Below are positions 51,750 through 60,583 of a DNA stretch of 64,000 nucleotides, one piece after another. The stretch is from Alkalihalobacillus sp. TS-13 (GTDB taxonomy: Bacteria > Bacillota > Bacilli > Bacillales > Fictibacillaceae): NCBI RefSeq assembly GCF_019720915.1, contig NZ_JAHKSI010000003.1:124001-188000 (forward strand), written 5' to 3'. Position 1 is the first letter of the stretch. Each line of letters begins with the position of its first letter. Under the pieces are notes generated by a model. The model saw only the letters and a list, made by a program, of their open reading frames with translations, searched no databases and was not told the DNA's origin. Both the position numbers and the translations under genes were made by a program.

Positions 51750-52799
51750 ATTCAAACATGAATTAGAGAAAATCGAAATTCCAAAAGAACTACATAATCG
51801 GGTAAAAATAGGGGTAGAAAAAGCGAAAGCGGAAACGAGTGCAGCTGATGGTTATCATGAACTAGGCAAAATAAAGAAAAGTTGGTACACCAGGAAAATC
51901 ACCTATATATGTGCGGCAGTAGTTCTGTTTTTCGGTTTATTCATCGGTTCGGCATTCGTCTCACCGGTCATGGCGAAAATGGTATCAAAACTTCCTTACC
52001 TAGGACAGCTATTCGAGTCTGAACCAATCACAAGTGAAATAGTAGAAGAATTAGAGGAAATGGATTATCCAATTATGGGAGTTGGGGTATCGTATCAAGG
52101 TAAAAAGGAAATCTGGATACGAATAGAGGGTTCTCAAGACTATGTCGATGGCATTAAAGAAGATGTTGAAAAATCCGTTCATGACATTCTGGGTTCACGA
52201 AACTATGATGCATATACCATTAAGGTCTCAAGGTATGAACCCATTGAAAACAAAGAAATGCCAGAAGTTAGTGAAAGAGATAAAGCTGAGAAGCGATCTC
52301 TGAAATAATTGAAGAATTAAAGCAAAAAGATGTTAAATTCTTGCATCATGGGTATGGTTATAAGTCTCCAAATTCAAAAGAGATACGATTCACAATCAGT
52401 ATACCTGATTCTGAGAAACGGGTTGATCTAATAGAAAAAACCTATAATGAGATATTAACTTCAAGGGATTTTCGCTCGTACACTATTGAAATAGAGCGTG
52501 TTGACATGACGAAAAAGGAGCAAGAAGGAAGATGGTCTGAAATCCTTCATATCGTTGGGGAGGAACTTCTTGGTAAAAAAGAATATAAAATCACCGGATT
52601 AGCCTTTTCTGTGTACCCGACACCAGAGATCATCTTCAAATCTTCTGTAAAAAGTACAGATCCTGAAGCAAAGGAATACGGAGAACAGATGGAAAAGATC
52701 ATAGAAAAATCCCTGCAATCAGAAGACATGCAAGCGAAGGTGAAAGGGGATGAGTATATTATCACCATCCGCAGTAAAGACAAAAAGAAGCTGAACTAA
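51739..52799 (+). pseudogene. DUF4030-type anti-sigma factor, split by one frameshift
   Basis: The 5' part (51739-52308, about 189 residues) has a cytoplasmic N-terminus, one membrane helix (ITYICAAVVLFFGLFIGSAFV) and the first half of a repeated extracytoplasmic region. It stops at TAA just after KAEKRSLK. The other frame continues without a gap as ISEIIEELKQKDVKFLHHGYG and runs to 52799. The two halves repeat each other (SRNYDAYTIKVSRYEP, then SRDFRSYTIEIERVDM), which shows they were one protein. One base change near 52285-52300 would restore it. The membrane part may still bind the sigma factor; signal reception is probably lost. Confidence 0.8.
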
Positions 52800-52848
52800 A
52801 AAATTTCCAATGCTTTATTTTATAGTAAGTGAATAATTTGTGGGTAAT

Positions 52849-52896
52849 GGTGCCTAAGTCATTAGAAGTCTGCTCTAATGGTTTGGCACTTTTTGT
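52849..52896 (+). terminator. Terminator of the sigma/anti-sigma operon
   Basis: An outer pair GGTGCC/GGCAC and an inner pair CATTAGA/TCTAATG form a long hairpin followed by TTTTT. Confidence 0.75.
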
Positions 52897-53087
52897 TTTT
52901 TAATGAAGACTGTTTTCCAAAAGTTTATTGCGAATTGAATGCTGAAAAGGAGACAGAGCAGTAGAAATAGGATCAAATACTTGTTGGTTGACCCTGTTTT
53001 GATGGGCGGCAGGGTAAAAGGAATGAAAGAAACCAAATTGTGGTAAGATGATAAAAAACTGCTTTATGAATGGAAAGAGTGAATGAC

Positions 53088-53606
53088 ATGATGTATGACC
53101 CGACGATATTCGATAATTTGAAAGTTGCGTTTGAAAACTATGTATACGATCTTGACAATTTGAGTGGAGAAGTATCGATCAACAATCGCAAAGAGAAGCT
53201 TGAGATGGCAACAATGTCGAGAGCGTTCAGCCTCCAGTTCACCCTGTCGGATCAAAAGAATGTCACGGCAGAAATATTCTTAGGGGCGTCCCTACAGGAT
53301 CTAGCTGCGGAAATCCTGAAAACCTCAGGTGAAAAACCAGGATGCACGTTGTTGGTCCGATTTTATAAGCAGGTAGAGGACGTCGAGACTGAGTGCCGCC
53401 AGATTGAAGAGGGGATGCAAAAGATCTGGAGCCAGCGGCCGCTCACCCAAACGATTTCCTTTGTGTATGGCCCGGAACAACCTATTTTTATGAATAAAAT
53501 CGAGGTCGGATTCAACCGTAAAATCAATGAAGATCAAATTGAGGATATACCGGCATTAGTCGATCATATTTTAGAAACCCTCGAGCAACTGAATAGTATG
53601 TACTGA
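53088..53606 (+). CDS. Conserved-looking hypothetical protein
   Basis: This 172-residue soluble protein has mixed alpha/beta character and no membrane segment or clear motif (MMYDPTIFDNLKVAFENYVYD at the start, PALVDHILETLEQLNSMY at the end). I do not recognise the family. ATG 53088 is 8 bases after GGAAAGAG; ATG 53070 lies before that site. It is followed by a hairpin and the symporter gene. Confidence 0.8.
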   Translation: MMYDPTIFDNLKVAFENYVYDLDNLSGEVSINNRKEKLEMATMSRAFSLQFTLSDQKNVTAEIFLGASLQDLAAEILKTSGEKPGCTLLVRFYKQVEDVETECRQIEEGMQKIWSQRPLTQTISFVYGPEQPIFMNKIEVGFNRKINEDQIEDIPALVDHILETLEQLNSMY

Positions 53607-53650
53607 TAACACGACTTGATTGACATATCCGAGAAGGTCGTGTTACTTTA
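53607..53650 (+). terminator. Hairpin after the hypothetical gene
   Basis: TAACACGAC pairs with GTCGTGTTA over a 21-base loop, followed by CTTTAATT. Confidence 0.6.
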
Positions 53651-53701
53651 ATTCCTACTATTACTATAGGAATAATGCATTTTATTGGGGGAGAGTATTT
53701 A

Positions 53702-54934
53702 ATGAGACGAATCATGAGTGGGTATTTGAAATTATCGTTGATCATAAAAATCACAGTTGCACTCATATTAGGTATTTTTACGGGTATCATTTTTGGGGAA
53801 CAAACGGCGATTCTAGCGCCATTAGGCGAGCTGTTGCTTCGTTTGCTGCAGTTCTTGATCATTCCACTCGTCTTGTTCACGTTGGTCGTCGGTGTGAACA
53901 TGACTCATCTGGGTCATCTGGGGAGAATGGGGTCGAAGGTATTCATTTATTATGTTATCACTTCTGCCTTAGCAATCATGGTTGGCCTGGCCGTTGGCGG
54001 ACTTTTTGATCCTGGAACGGGATTGTCCGTCCAAACCGATAAGACGGTAGAAGTTCCGGAAGACCCTGGTGTGGTCAATGTCTTGTTGAACATTGTTCCT
54101 ACAAATATTATCGGAGCGTTCAATGAGATGAATTTGCTCGGCATCATTTTTACTGCTCTGGCGTTTGGCCTGGCGATATCCGCTTTAAGGAATTCAGAGC
54201 AGCATGCCGATCTTGGTGAACATGTCTATAAAGTCTTAGAAGCCTTGAATGAAGCGACGTTTAAGATATTGAACGTCATTCTTCACTACGTTCCGATTGG
54301 TATTTTTGCGATTGTAGCTGAAACGATTGGGAAACAAGGCTTGGATACGATTTTGTCCTTGGGGAACATGATCTTTGTGCTTTACATTGCATTATTCGTA
54401 CAAGTTGGGATCTATATGATTCTGCTGCTTGTTTTCAAAACAAACCCTTTGGACTTTTTCAGACATGTTCGAACACCGATCATTACCGCATTTGCAACAC
54501 AGAGCAGTTCTGGAACACTCCCTTTGACCATGGATGCAGGGAAAAATCTAGGGTTGTCGAAGAGCCTTTATAGCTTCAGCCTACCGTTAGGGGCGACGAT
54601 CAACATGGACGGAGCGGCAATCCGCATCGCGATTTCAGCTGTTTTTGCAGCGAATTACACAGGTATGTCCCTCAGCTTTACGGACATGCTTATGATTGTT
54701 ATTGTTGGAACGTTGGCTTCGATCGGTACTGCTGGCGTTCCTGGTGCTGGTATCATCATGATTGCAACCGTATTTGCACAGGTAGGCCTCCCGATGGAAG
54801 TCGTAGCCCTATTGACAGCAGTCGATGCACTGGTCGGCATGGGCTGCACTACATTGAATGTAACTGGAGACCTTGTCGGTACAACACTTATTGATAAAAC
54901 AGAGAAACACAAAACTGAAGAAGTTTCGGTTTAA
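53702..54934 (+). CDS. Dicarboxylate/amino acid:cation symporter (DAACS family)
   Basis: This 410-residue secondary transporter imports glutamate, aspartate or C4-dicarboxylates with sodium or protons. The serine-rich hairpin TQSSSGTLPLT, the transmembrane motif NMDGAAIRIA (NMDG signature) and GVPGAGIIMIATVF are all present, with eight membrane helices. ATG 53702 follows GGGGGAGAG; an in-frame ATG at 53675 lies before that site. Substrate choice between GltP/GltT and DctP-like activity is open. Confidence 0.93.
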   Translation: MRRIMSGYLKLSLIIKITVALILGIFTGIIFGEQTAILAPLGELLLRLLQFLIIPLVLFTLVVGVNMTHLGHLGRMGSKVFIYYVITSALAIMVGLAVGGLFDPGTGLSVQTDKTVEVPEDPGVVNVLLNIVPTNIIGAFNEMNLLGIIFTALAFGLAISALRNSEQHADLGEHVYKVLEALNEATFKILNVILHYVPIGIFAIVAETIGKQGLDTILSLGNMIFVLYIALFVQVGIYMILLLVFKTNPLDFFRHVRTPIITAFATQSSSGTLPLTMDAGKNLGLSKSLYSFSLPLGATINMDGAAIRIAISAVFAANYTGMSLSFTDMLMIVIVGTLASIGTAGVPGAGIIMIATVFAQVGLPMEVVALLTAVDALVGMGCTTLNVTGDLVGTTLIDKTEKHKTEEVSV

Positions 54935-54939
54935 GCTGT

Positions 54940-54973
54940 AGGACTGTTCAGTGAGGTTGGGCAGTCCTTTTTT
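54940..54973 (+). terminator. Terminator after the symporter gene
   Basis: GGACTG pairs with CAGTCC, extended by weaker pairs inside, and is followed by TTTTTT. Confidence 0.8.
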
Positions 54974-55005
54974 GTCAGCCCTGTGAAGTGTGATGTATGG
55001 CGCTT

Positions 55006-55165
55006 TAGCGGACACCAGCGCTCTGATTTATATGAATTAGCTGAAAACATGGCTTTATGCAGGAATCATACGGACACTCCAGTGCACAAAACGAGGTAAA
55101 AGTGCTTTATGAACATTTCATACGGACACTCAAGTGCACTTGTAAGGTCTTGTGTGTCAGTTAAA
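55006..55165. repeat. CGGACACCAG-type repeat, locus 2
   Basis: TAGCGGACACCAGCGCTCT starts near 55006, then ATACGGACACTCCAGTGCAC near 55068 and ATACGGACACTCAAGTGCAC near 55121. Units are all forward here, with about 53-62 bases between, unlike the inverted arrangement at 42841-43024. It fills most of the gap between convergent genes. Confidence 0.7.
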
Positions 55166-55199
55166 GCGGCATTCCTACCATTCTTTACCTAAAATAAAG

Positions 55200-55227
55200 A
55201 ACACCTCTGTTTTCGGAGGTGTTTTTC
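55200..55227. terminator. Bidirectional terminator before the CHRD gene end
   Basis: AACACCTC pairs with GAGGTGTT across a short loop, with T residues after it and A residues before it. Confidence 0.85.
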
Positions 55228-55247
55228 CCTGGTTCCATTCTAAATTT

Positions 55248-55691
55248 CTAAAATGACGGTCGTTTTCTGACCGGGATGATCTGTCCTCTTATCTCACCTT
55301 CTGGATGTTGTTCCGTGTAAACATTGATATACATGAGCCCTTCATCCATGAGGAGGATCAAGTCACTCACATTTTCCACCCCTTCATCATTGCTGATGAT
55401 GTTTTTATCTGTAATGGTGCCTGCTATTAGACCGTTCTGGATGCCTGTACTGGCTTGTTCTTCAAAAGAAGTCAGTTCATCACCTTTTAATAAGACAGTT
55501 GCTTGGCCATTTTGCCCAATTGCGCCGAAATGGATATGTGCTTGTACGAAATTACGGATGTCGTCCACCTTGAAAATGAACTTGATTTTGGTTTGTGAAC
55601 CATTTGCGACGAGTTTAGCCATCCCGTAAGCTTCCGTATCTACTGTAGGGACATGATTGTTACCGCTCAACCTAACGTTATACTTTTGCAA
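55248..55691 (-). CDS. CHRD domain protein
   Basis: This protein of about 147 residues consists almost wholly of one CHRD domain, the beta-rich module first seen in chordin. Motifs are SGNNHVPTVDTEAYGMA, VQAHIHFGAIGQNGQ and the closing YINVYTEQHPEGEIRGQI. No signal peptide is visible, so it may act in the cell or on spores. A GTG at 55700 overlaps AGGAGGTG, so TTG 55691, seven bases after that site, is the more likely start. Confidence 0.88.
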   Translation of the reverse strand: MQKYNVRLSGNNHVPTVDTEAYGMAKLVANGSQTKIKFIFKVDDIRNFVQAHIHFGAIGQNGQATVLLKGDELTSFEEQASTGIQNGLIAGTITDKNIISNDEGVENVSDLILLMDEGLMYINVYTEQHPEGEIRGQIIPVRKRPSF

Positions 55692-55871
55692 ATTTACCAC
55701 CTCCTGAATTGCAAGAGAAACTATATTATCGTATTCACGGGGTAGACAGGTTGTATGGTCGAACGTACCGATTGTCCAAATGTTTGTCGAAGATTAGACA
55801 CAGTCACACCCGCCCAGTTCCTTCATATAATGCTTAAAAGGAATGAGCCCAGGGACAGGGAGAGGGTATGG

Positions 55872-56339
55872 ATGAAATTCACAGTGCAGTATATCCCGCT
55901 GAACAAGATCAAACCGGATCTGTCAGTGAAAATTACCGAACAAATCAAGAAGCTGCAAAGCCTGATGTGGGATTGTATGTATATCTTAGTCGTGAAAAAG
56001 AACCGGGCTGACGGAACGTATACCCTTTTGAGTGGCCGCGAACGCTATGATCACTTGCGGAACGAAACACGAAATGTCTATGCACCATGTATTGTGGATG
56101 ACAGTGATCCTTCGAAAGTGAAGGCGATCTTTTTGCGAATTAGGAACAAGCAGCCTCTGGACGATTTCCCGTTGACACCGAAAAGCTGGGCGATCGTCCG
56201 TACTTTTTTGAGAAAAGAACCCCGCTTCCACAAGCTCTCACGCTACCAGCAAATCAAAGTCCTCCTTCTAGGCGCGAGATACAAACGTACCGTGATCCTC
56301 TCCATGCAGAACAGGGTGGAGCAGCTTTTGAAGGATTAA
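55872..56339 (+). CDS. ParB/Sulfiredoxin-fold N-terminal-domain-like protein
   Basis: This 155-residue basic protein opens with a ParB-N-like domain (VQYIPLNKIKPDLSVKITEQ, then YTLLSGRERYDHLR). The latter has the G-x-x-R box that binds nucleotide in ParB-like proteins. A short helical C-terminus follows (HKLSRYQQIKVLLLGARY). It lacks the DNA-binding middle of true ParB, so partition is unlikely. ATG 55872 follows GGGAGAGGG; longer in-frame versions begin without a site. Confidence 0.75.
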   Translation: MKFTVQYIPLNKIKPDLSVKITEQIKKLQSLMWDCMYILVVKKNRADGTYTLLSGRERYDHLRNETRNVYAPCIVDDSDPSKVKAIFLRIRNKQPLDDFPLTPKSWAIVRTFLRKEPRFHKLSRYQQIKVLLLGARYKRTVILSMQNRVEQLLKD

Positions 56340-56469
56340 ATTTCACATAAAATATCAGCGCTACATCATATAAAGTTCTGCTACTAAACTAGTAGAGCTT
56401 TTTTGTTGAATTTGATACATTGGTGCACTAAAATGAAAAGACTTAATATTTCGAAAGAAGGCGCAACTT

Positions 56470-57111
56470 ATGAAGCTCCATGTCCAATTTCCTTTTTTTA
56501 CGCTCGGACTGATCATTTTCAGTTATGGGATTTCCGTAGCGATCCAGGTGCAGCATCTGGGGGTCCATCCATGGGATGTATTGAACATTGCGTTATTTGA
56601 AAAATTCGGTCTTACCATTGGGACCTGGGCTGTCCTTGTAGGAGTCGTACTTGTCGGTGTTTCCTTCTTCCTGGATCGCAGCTATATCAAAATGGGGACT
56701 TTCCTGAATGCATTGGCTGTAGGGCCGCTGGTCGATCTGTTCCTTTATCTCGAGATTTTTCCGCAATCATCATCTACTTTTACAGATGTCCTCGTTTTGT
56801 TTTTAGGTATTGTGCTGATGGGGATTGGCGGCGGGATGTATTCCGGAGCAAGGATCGGAGCCGGTCCAAGGGATGGCTTCATGCTTTCGATTTCTGATAA
56901 GCTTGGGATGTCGATAAGCCGCGTGCGGATTATGGTGGAAAGCATCGTGCTCTTATTGGGATGGCTGCTTGGCGGACCTGTTTTCATTTTTACTTTCGTC
57001 ATCACGTTTATACAGAGCCCGATTTTCCAATATTCCTATCTGATCACAACCAAATGGAGCAATAAGCTATCCGCACCATTCAAACCGAAGAAAGATGTGC
57101 GTTCTGCTTAA
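56470..57111 (+). CDS. YczE-like integral membrane protein
   Basis: This 213-residue protein has five hydrophobic segments and the YczE/YitT-type signatures GVHPWDVLNIALFEKFGLTI, then GTWAVLVG, and SGARIGAGPRDGFMLSISDKL. B. subtilis YczE has been tied to surfactin production, but a general role is unknown. ATG 56470 follows GAAAGAAGG. A terminator follows directly. Confidence 0.88.
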   Translation: MKLHVQFPFFTLGLIIFSYGISVAIQVQHLGVHPWDVLNIALFEKFGLTIGTWAVLVGVVLVGVSFFLDRSYIKMGTFLNALAVGPLVDLFLYLEIFPQSSSTFTDVLVLFLGIVLMGIGGGMYSGARIGAGPRDGFMLSISDKLGMSISRVRIMVESIVLLLGWLLGGPVFIFTFVITFIQSPIFQYSYLITTKWSNKLSAPFKPKKDVRSA

Positions 57112-57121
57112 AATCTCTTCA

Positions 57122-57151
57122 AAAAACTGTCGATTTTATCGGCAGTTTTTC
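57122..57151 (+). terminator. Terminator after the YczE-like gene
   Basis: AAAAACTGTCGAT pairs with ATCGGCAGTTTTT across TTT, and T-rich sequence follows. Confidence 0.88.
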
Positions 57152-57191
57152 TTTTGGTTAAAATTACCGAACGGAAAGTTTACTGTCAATA

Positions 57192-57237
57192 TTGACATTT
57201 CTGAAAATTATACGGTATTATGTACAATGTATACATT
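57192..57237 (+). promoter_or_regulatory. Promoter and palindromic operator of the GntR gene
   Basis: TTGACA (57192-57197) and TATTAT (57216-57221) are 18 bases apart. AATGTATACATT (57226-57237) is a perfect palindrome over the start region, of the form bound by FCD-type GntR proteins, so autoregulation is likely. Confidence 0.7.
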
Positions 57238-57258
57238 ATACATTTAGAGAGGTTTTTT

Positions 57259-57927
57259 ATGGAAAACTTTAAAATGAAACCGGTTAAAAAGAAAAAAACA
57301 ACAAAAGAAATTGTTTATGATCAGATTAAAAATGCGATTTTGACAGGTATGATTCCAAAGCATGAAATGCTTACGGAAACTTCACTTGCCGAAACGTTAG
57401 AAACATCAAGGACACCTATAAGGGAAGCTGTTTCTGAGTTGCTTAAAGAAGGGCTTTTGGTCCACATACCCAGGAAAGGCTTTAAGGTAAGGGAAATAAC
57501 AGAAAGCGAAAAAGATCAAATCATCTTTCTGCGCCGATCTATTGAGGCTGAAGGGTTAAGGAATTTAGCTTCAGTAGTCTCTATCGAACAAATCAAATTA
57601 CTTAGAGAAATCGTTAATAACCAAGAAGAAGCTATGAAAGAGAATAATCGCATTAAATATATCGAACTAGATCAATTTTTCCATAGGAAAATATTGGAGT
57701 TTGCAAACCAAAACCTTTTAGAACAAATTTTAAAAGAGGTTTACAATCTTACACGGTTGATCGGTCACACTGCTTTGATGAAGGAAGGCCGTATGGGGGA
57801 AGTCATAAGGGAACATAAAGAAATCATCGATGCTTTGGAAGCCCATGATGCATCAAAAGCAAAAGAATTGATGATCGGTCACTTAGAAAAGACTTGGGAT
57901 ACAGTAAGATCCGTTGAAAATAACTAA
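57259..57927 (+). CDS. GntR-family regulator, FCD subfamily
   Basis: This 222-residue regulator has a winged helix (residues 10-80: KEIVYDQIKNAILTGMIP, ETSLAETLETSRTPIREAVS, then ELLKEGLLVHIPRKGF). An FCD ligand domain follows (LDQFFHRKILEFANQ and HKEIIDALEAHDASKAKELM, with the metal-binding histidines). Such proteins usually sense organic acids. ATG 57259 follows GAGAGG. It starts a gene run with TRAP transporter and hydrolytic enzymes and probably controls it. Confidence 0.92.
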   Translation: MENFKMKPVKKKKTTKEIVYDQIKNAILTGMIPKHEMLTETSLAETLETSRTPIREAVSELLKEGLLVHIPRKGFKVREITESEKDQIIFLRRSIEAEGLRNLASVVSIEQIKLLREIVNNQEEAMKENNRIKYIELDQFFHRKILEFANQNLLEQILKEVYNLTRLIGHTALMKEGRMGEVIREHKEIIDALEAHDASKAKELMIGHLEKTWDTVRSVENN

Positions 57928-57944
57928 GCTTATCATTGTAAAAA

Positions 57945-57958
57945 TGTAAGCGTTAACA
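57945..57958 (+). promoter_or_regulatory. CcpA cre site between gntR and the DUF2848 gene
   Basis: TGTAAGCGTTAACA matches the cre consensus fully. It lies after the regulator stop and just before the next ribosome binding site (AGGTGGGGG), a position suited to a transcription roadblock or to a second start. Confidence 0.7.
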
Positions 57959-57970
57959 GGTGGGGGAATT

Positions 57971-58672
57971 ATGAAACATACAGATGAAAAGAAAAAAAGT
58001 AACCCTTTTATAGTGGAAATAGGGGGCGAAATGAAGGAACTTGAAATCAACAAAGCATATTGTATCGGTTATGCAGGGAGAAATAAAGAAAAAACGTGGG
58101 AGCATGTAAAGGAGCTCGCTGAAATTGGCGTCCCAGAACCTGAAGAAGTCCCTTCACTATATCCAGTCAGCACAAGCAGTTTAAGCCATGGGCAGAACAT
58201 TGAAGTAATCGGTGATAAAACGAGTGGTGAAGCTGAAATCGTATTGATATTCGGTAATTCTTCAAATGAGGTTTATGTCACAGTTGGCAGTGATCACACG
58301 GACCGTGCACTTGAGACCGTAGACATCAATAAGTCGAAACAAGTGTGTGACAAACCCTTCGCGGCCAAAGCATGGTCGTTTGAAAAGGTAAAAGACCATT
58401 GGGACCAGTTAGAGTTGTCTTCACAGATATACTTGAATGGTGAATGGGTCGACTATCAAAAAGATACAATTGACGCAATCATTCCTTACGAAGAAATAAA
58501 AGAATACTTGATTCAAAAAAATGTTCCGCTCAAGAATAGCATCGTATTCTCTGGGACTGTCCCATTACTGGATGGATTCAAATACGGGGACAAGTTCAGA
58601 ATGGTATTTTCGGATCCTTCAAATGGTGATCAAATAACCGCAGAATACGAGATCAATAATTTAATTGATTAG
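57971..58672 (+). CDS. DUF2848 family protein
   Basis: This 233-residue protein matches the DUF2848 layout, including the block VGSDHTDRALE followed by KQVCDKPFAAKAWSFEKVKD, then HWDQL. The family is related in fold to fumarylacetoacetate hydrolases and is found with amidase and transporter genes, but I know of no established reaction. ATG 57971 follows AGGTGGGGG. It precedes a carbon-nitrogen hydrolase by 12 bases, which suggests joint action on one substrate. Confidence 0.85.
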   Translation: MKHTDEKKKSNPFIVEIGGEMKELEINKAYCIGYAGRNKEKTWEHVKELAEIGVPEPEEVPSLYPVSTSSLSHGQNIEVIGDKTSGEAEIVLIFGNSSNEVYVTVGSDHTDRALETVDINKSKQVCDKPFAAKAWSFEKVKDHWDQLELSSQIYLNGEWVDYQKDTIDAIIPYEEIKEYLIQKNVPLKNSIVFSGTVPLLDGFKYGDKFRMVFSDPSNGDQITAEYEINNLID

Positions 58673-58684
58673 GGGGGAGTAAGG

Positions 58685-59482
58685 ATGAAGTTTTCTCTAT
58701 ACCAGATGGATATTATCCCAGGAGACCCGGAAAGAAACAGGCAAAAAGTCAAGGCGTGGATTGAGAAAGAAGTGAATGAAAATGCCCCTGATACGGTTGT
58801 CCTGCCAGAAATGTGGACGACTGCTTATACTTTGGATGAATTAGATGGGTTAGCTGATCGTAATGGTGAACCTACGTGTAGCTTTTTAATGGAATTAGCA
58901 GCAAAATATGAGATTAATATAATTGGAGGTTCAGTTGCGAATCAATTAGATGGAAAAATCTACAATTCATCTTTCGTTTTCAACCGTAAAGGAGAGCAGG
59001 TATATCAGTACGATAAAGTACATCTTGTACCGATGCTGGATGAGCCAAACTTCCTGACTGGAGGAGAAAAAGCGGCTGAAGTCTTTGAACTTGATGGTGT
59101 TAAGATGGGCGTCATTATTTGTTATGACTTGCGGTTCCCTGAGCTTATCCGTTCGTTAGCCATCGAAGGTGCCCAAATCTTATTCATCGTCGCAGAATGG
59201 CCTTTAGCACGCCGAAATCACTGGGTGACCCTTCAAAAGTCGAGGGCTATTGAAAACCAGATGTACGTGCTGTCCTGTAATCGGATCGGCTCCTATGACG
59301 GTGTCGAATTCAGCGGTACCTCAATGGTGACTGACCCGTGGGGAGATGTATTGATAAAAGGTAGTGTCGAAGAGGAAGAATCCCTAACGATTGTGCTCGA
59401 TTTAGAGAAGGTTAAGAAGGTTAGAACTGATGTACCTATTTTCACAAGCAGGGTACCTCAATTATATAAAAAAGAGTTATAA
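58685..59482 (+). CDS. Carbon-nitrogen hydrolase (nitrilase superfamily, omega-amidase-like)
   Basis: This 265-residue hydrolase has the Glu-Lys-Cys triad at Glu42 (LPEMW), Lys111 (YDKVHL) and Cys146 (IICYDLRFPE). It would split an amide or nitrile side group, releasing ammonia. Its closest known relatives are the YafV/NIT2 omega-amidases, which act on 2-oxo-acid amides. Within this operon it may deamidate the acid brought in by the TRAP transporter. ATG 58685 follows GGGGGGAG. Confidence 0.92.
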   Translation: MKFSLYQMDIIPGDPERNRQKVKAWIEKEVNENAPDTVVLPEMWTTAYTLDELDGLADRNGEPTCSFLMELAAKYEINIIGGSVANQLDGKIYNSSFVFNRKGEQVYQYDKVHLVPMLDEPNFLTGGEKAAEVFELDGVKMGVIICYDLRFPELIRSLAIEGAQILFIVAEWPLARRNHWVTLQKSRAIENQMYVLSCNRIGSYDGVEFSGTSMVTDPWGDVLIKGSVEEEESLTIVLDLEKVKKVRTDVPIFTSRVPQLYKKEL

Positions 59483-59497
59483 GGGGAGGAAACGATT

Positions 59498-60487
59498 ATG
59501 AAGGTTAAAAAGTTAATGGCAGTCAGCTTGTTTGCTTTGTTGCTTGTCGTTGCGACAGCTTGTTCTGGAGGAGGAAGCGAAGGTGACAGTATAACGCTTA
59601 AGCTTGCCCACTCAGGTTCTGAATCACATCAATATCATATTGCAGCTGAAAAATTTAAAGAGTTAGTTGAAGAGAAATCCGAGGGTTCTGTAAAAGTAGA
59701 AATCCATGGGAATGCAACCCTTGGAAGTGAAGCTGATGTAATTGAACAGGTAATGGATGGATCTGTGGATATGACCACTGTTGCAGCAGATAGTTCTTTT
59801 GCAAATACAGTTCCTGAAATGAATGTTTTCGGAATCCCGTATCTATTTAACGATGCGGAACATGTTTATAGCACATTGGATGGTGAAGTTGGAAAAGAGC
59901 TGTTGAGTCTAGTTGATGACCAAAATATGAAAGGGCTTGGCTATTGGGAAGTTGGTTTCAGACATTTAACGAACAATAAAAAAGAAATCAAAACACCTGA
60001 TGATGTAAAAGGATTAAAAGTACGTGTGCAACCAGCTCCTGTTTGGGAAGCTCATATGAAAGCCCTTGGAGCAAGTCCGACTCCTGTTGACTTCAATGAA
60101 TTATACTCTGCGCTTGATCAAGGTGTGGTAGACGGGCAAGAAAACCCATTGCCTACCATCGACTCTATGAAATTTTATGAGGTTCAAAAATATGTAGCAT
60201 TGACAGCACATACCTATTCTCCCGCAGTTGTCGTTATGAGCAATAATGCTTGGGACAAGCTTAATGAAGACCAACAAAAGCTTGTACAAGAGGCAGTTTC
60301 AGAAACTACAAAATACCATAGAGAAACATTAGCTGAAAAAGAACAGGAAATCCAAAATAAACTTGAAGAAAATGGGGTAACCATTACTAAACCAGACCGT
60401 GATGCATTCCGTGAAGCGACTAAGGACGTAAAAAACGCTGTTAGTTCACAGGTACCTGAAGATTTGATCAATAAAATCAAACAATAA
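59498..60487 (+). CDS. dctP: TRAP transporter substrate-binding lipoprotein DctP
   Basis: This 329-residue lipoprotein is anchored by the lipobox VATAC (Cys22). It has the DctP fold: LKLAHSGSESHQYHIAAEKF, then EIHGNATLGSEADVIEQVMDG, the substrate-contact block GLGYWEVGFRHLTNNKKEI and KGLKVRVQPAPVW holding the conserved arginine that binds carboxylate. ATG 59498 follows AAGGGGAGG. A strong hairpin separates it from dctQ, probably raising its level over the membrane subunits. Confidence 0.94.
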   Translation: MKVKKLMAVSLFALLLVVATACSGGGSEGDSITLKLAHSGSESHQYHIAAEKFKELVEEKSEGSVKVEIHGNATLGSEADVIEQVMDGSVDMTTVAADSSFANTVPEMNVFGIPYLFNDAEHVYSTLDGEVGKELLSLVDDQNMKGLGYWEVGFRHLTNNKKEIKTPDDVKGLKVRVQPAPVWEAHMKALGASPTPVDFNELYSALDQGVVDGQENPLPTIDSMKFYEVQKYVALTAHTYSPAVVVMSNNAWDKLNEDQQKLVQEAVSETTKYHRETLAEKEQEIQNKLEENGVTITKPDRDAFREATKDVKNAVSSQVPEDLINKIKQ

Positions 60488-60493
60488 TTACTG

Positions 60494-60558
60494 TAGGGGA
60501 TGACTCTTGAACAATGTACCCGGCACCCCAAGTCAGGTTCTTGTGAGTCAATCCCCTA
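60494..60558 (+). terminator. Intercistronic hairpin between dctP and dctQ
   Basis: TAGGGGATGACTC (60494-60506) pairs with GAGTCAATCCCCTA (60545-60558) with one bulged base. There is no T-run, so it is better read as a transcript-stabilising or partial-stop element. A short GGCACC-like stretch sits in its loop. Confidence 0.6.
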
Positions 60559-60583
60559 TTAATTTAAGAAAGGGGGAGGCTGT

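Noticed and set aside
52341-52799. Separate gene downstream of the anti-sigma factor
   Set aside because: Its frame extends upstream without a stop into the anti-sigma gene and repeats the same domain; it is the 3' half of one broken gene.
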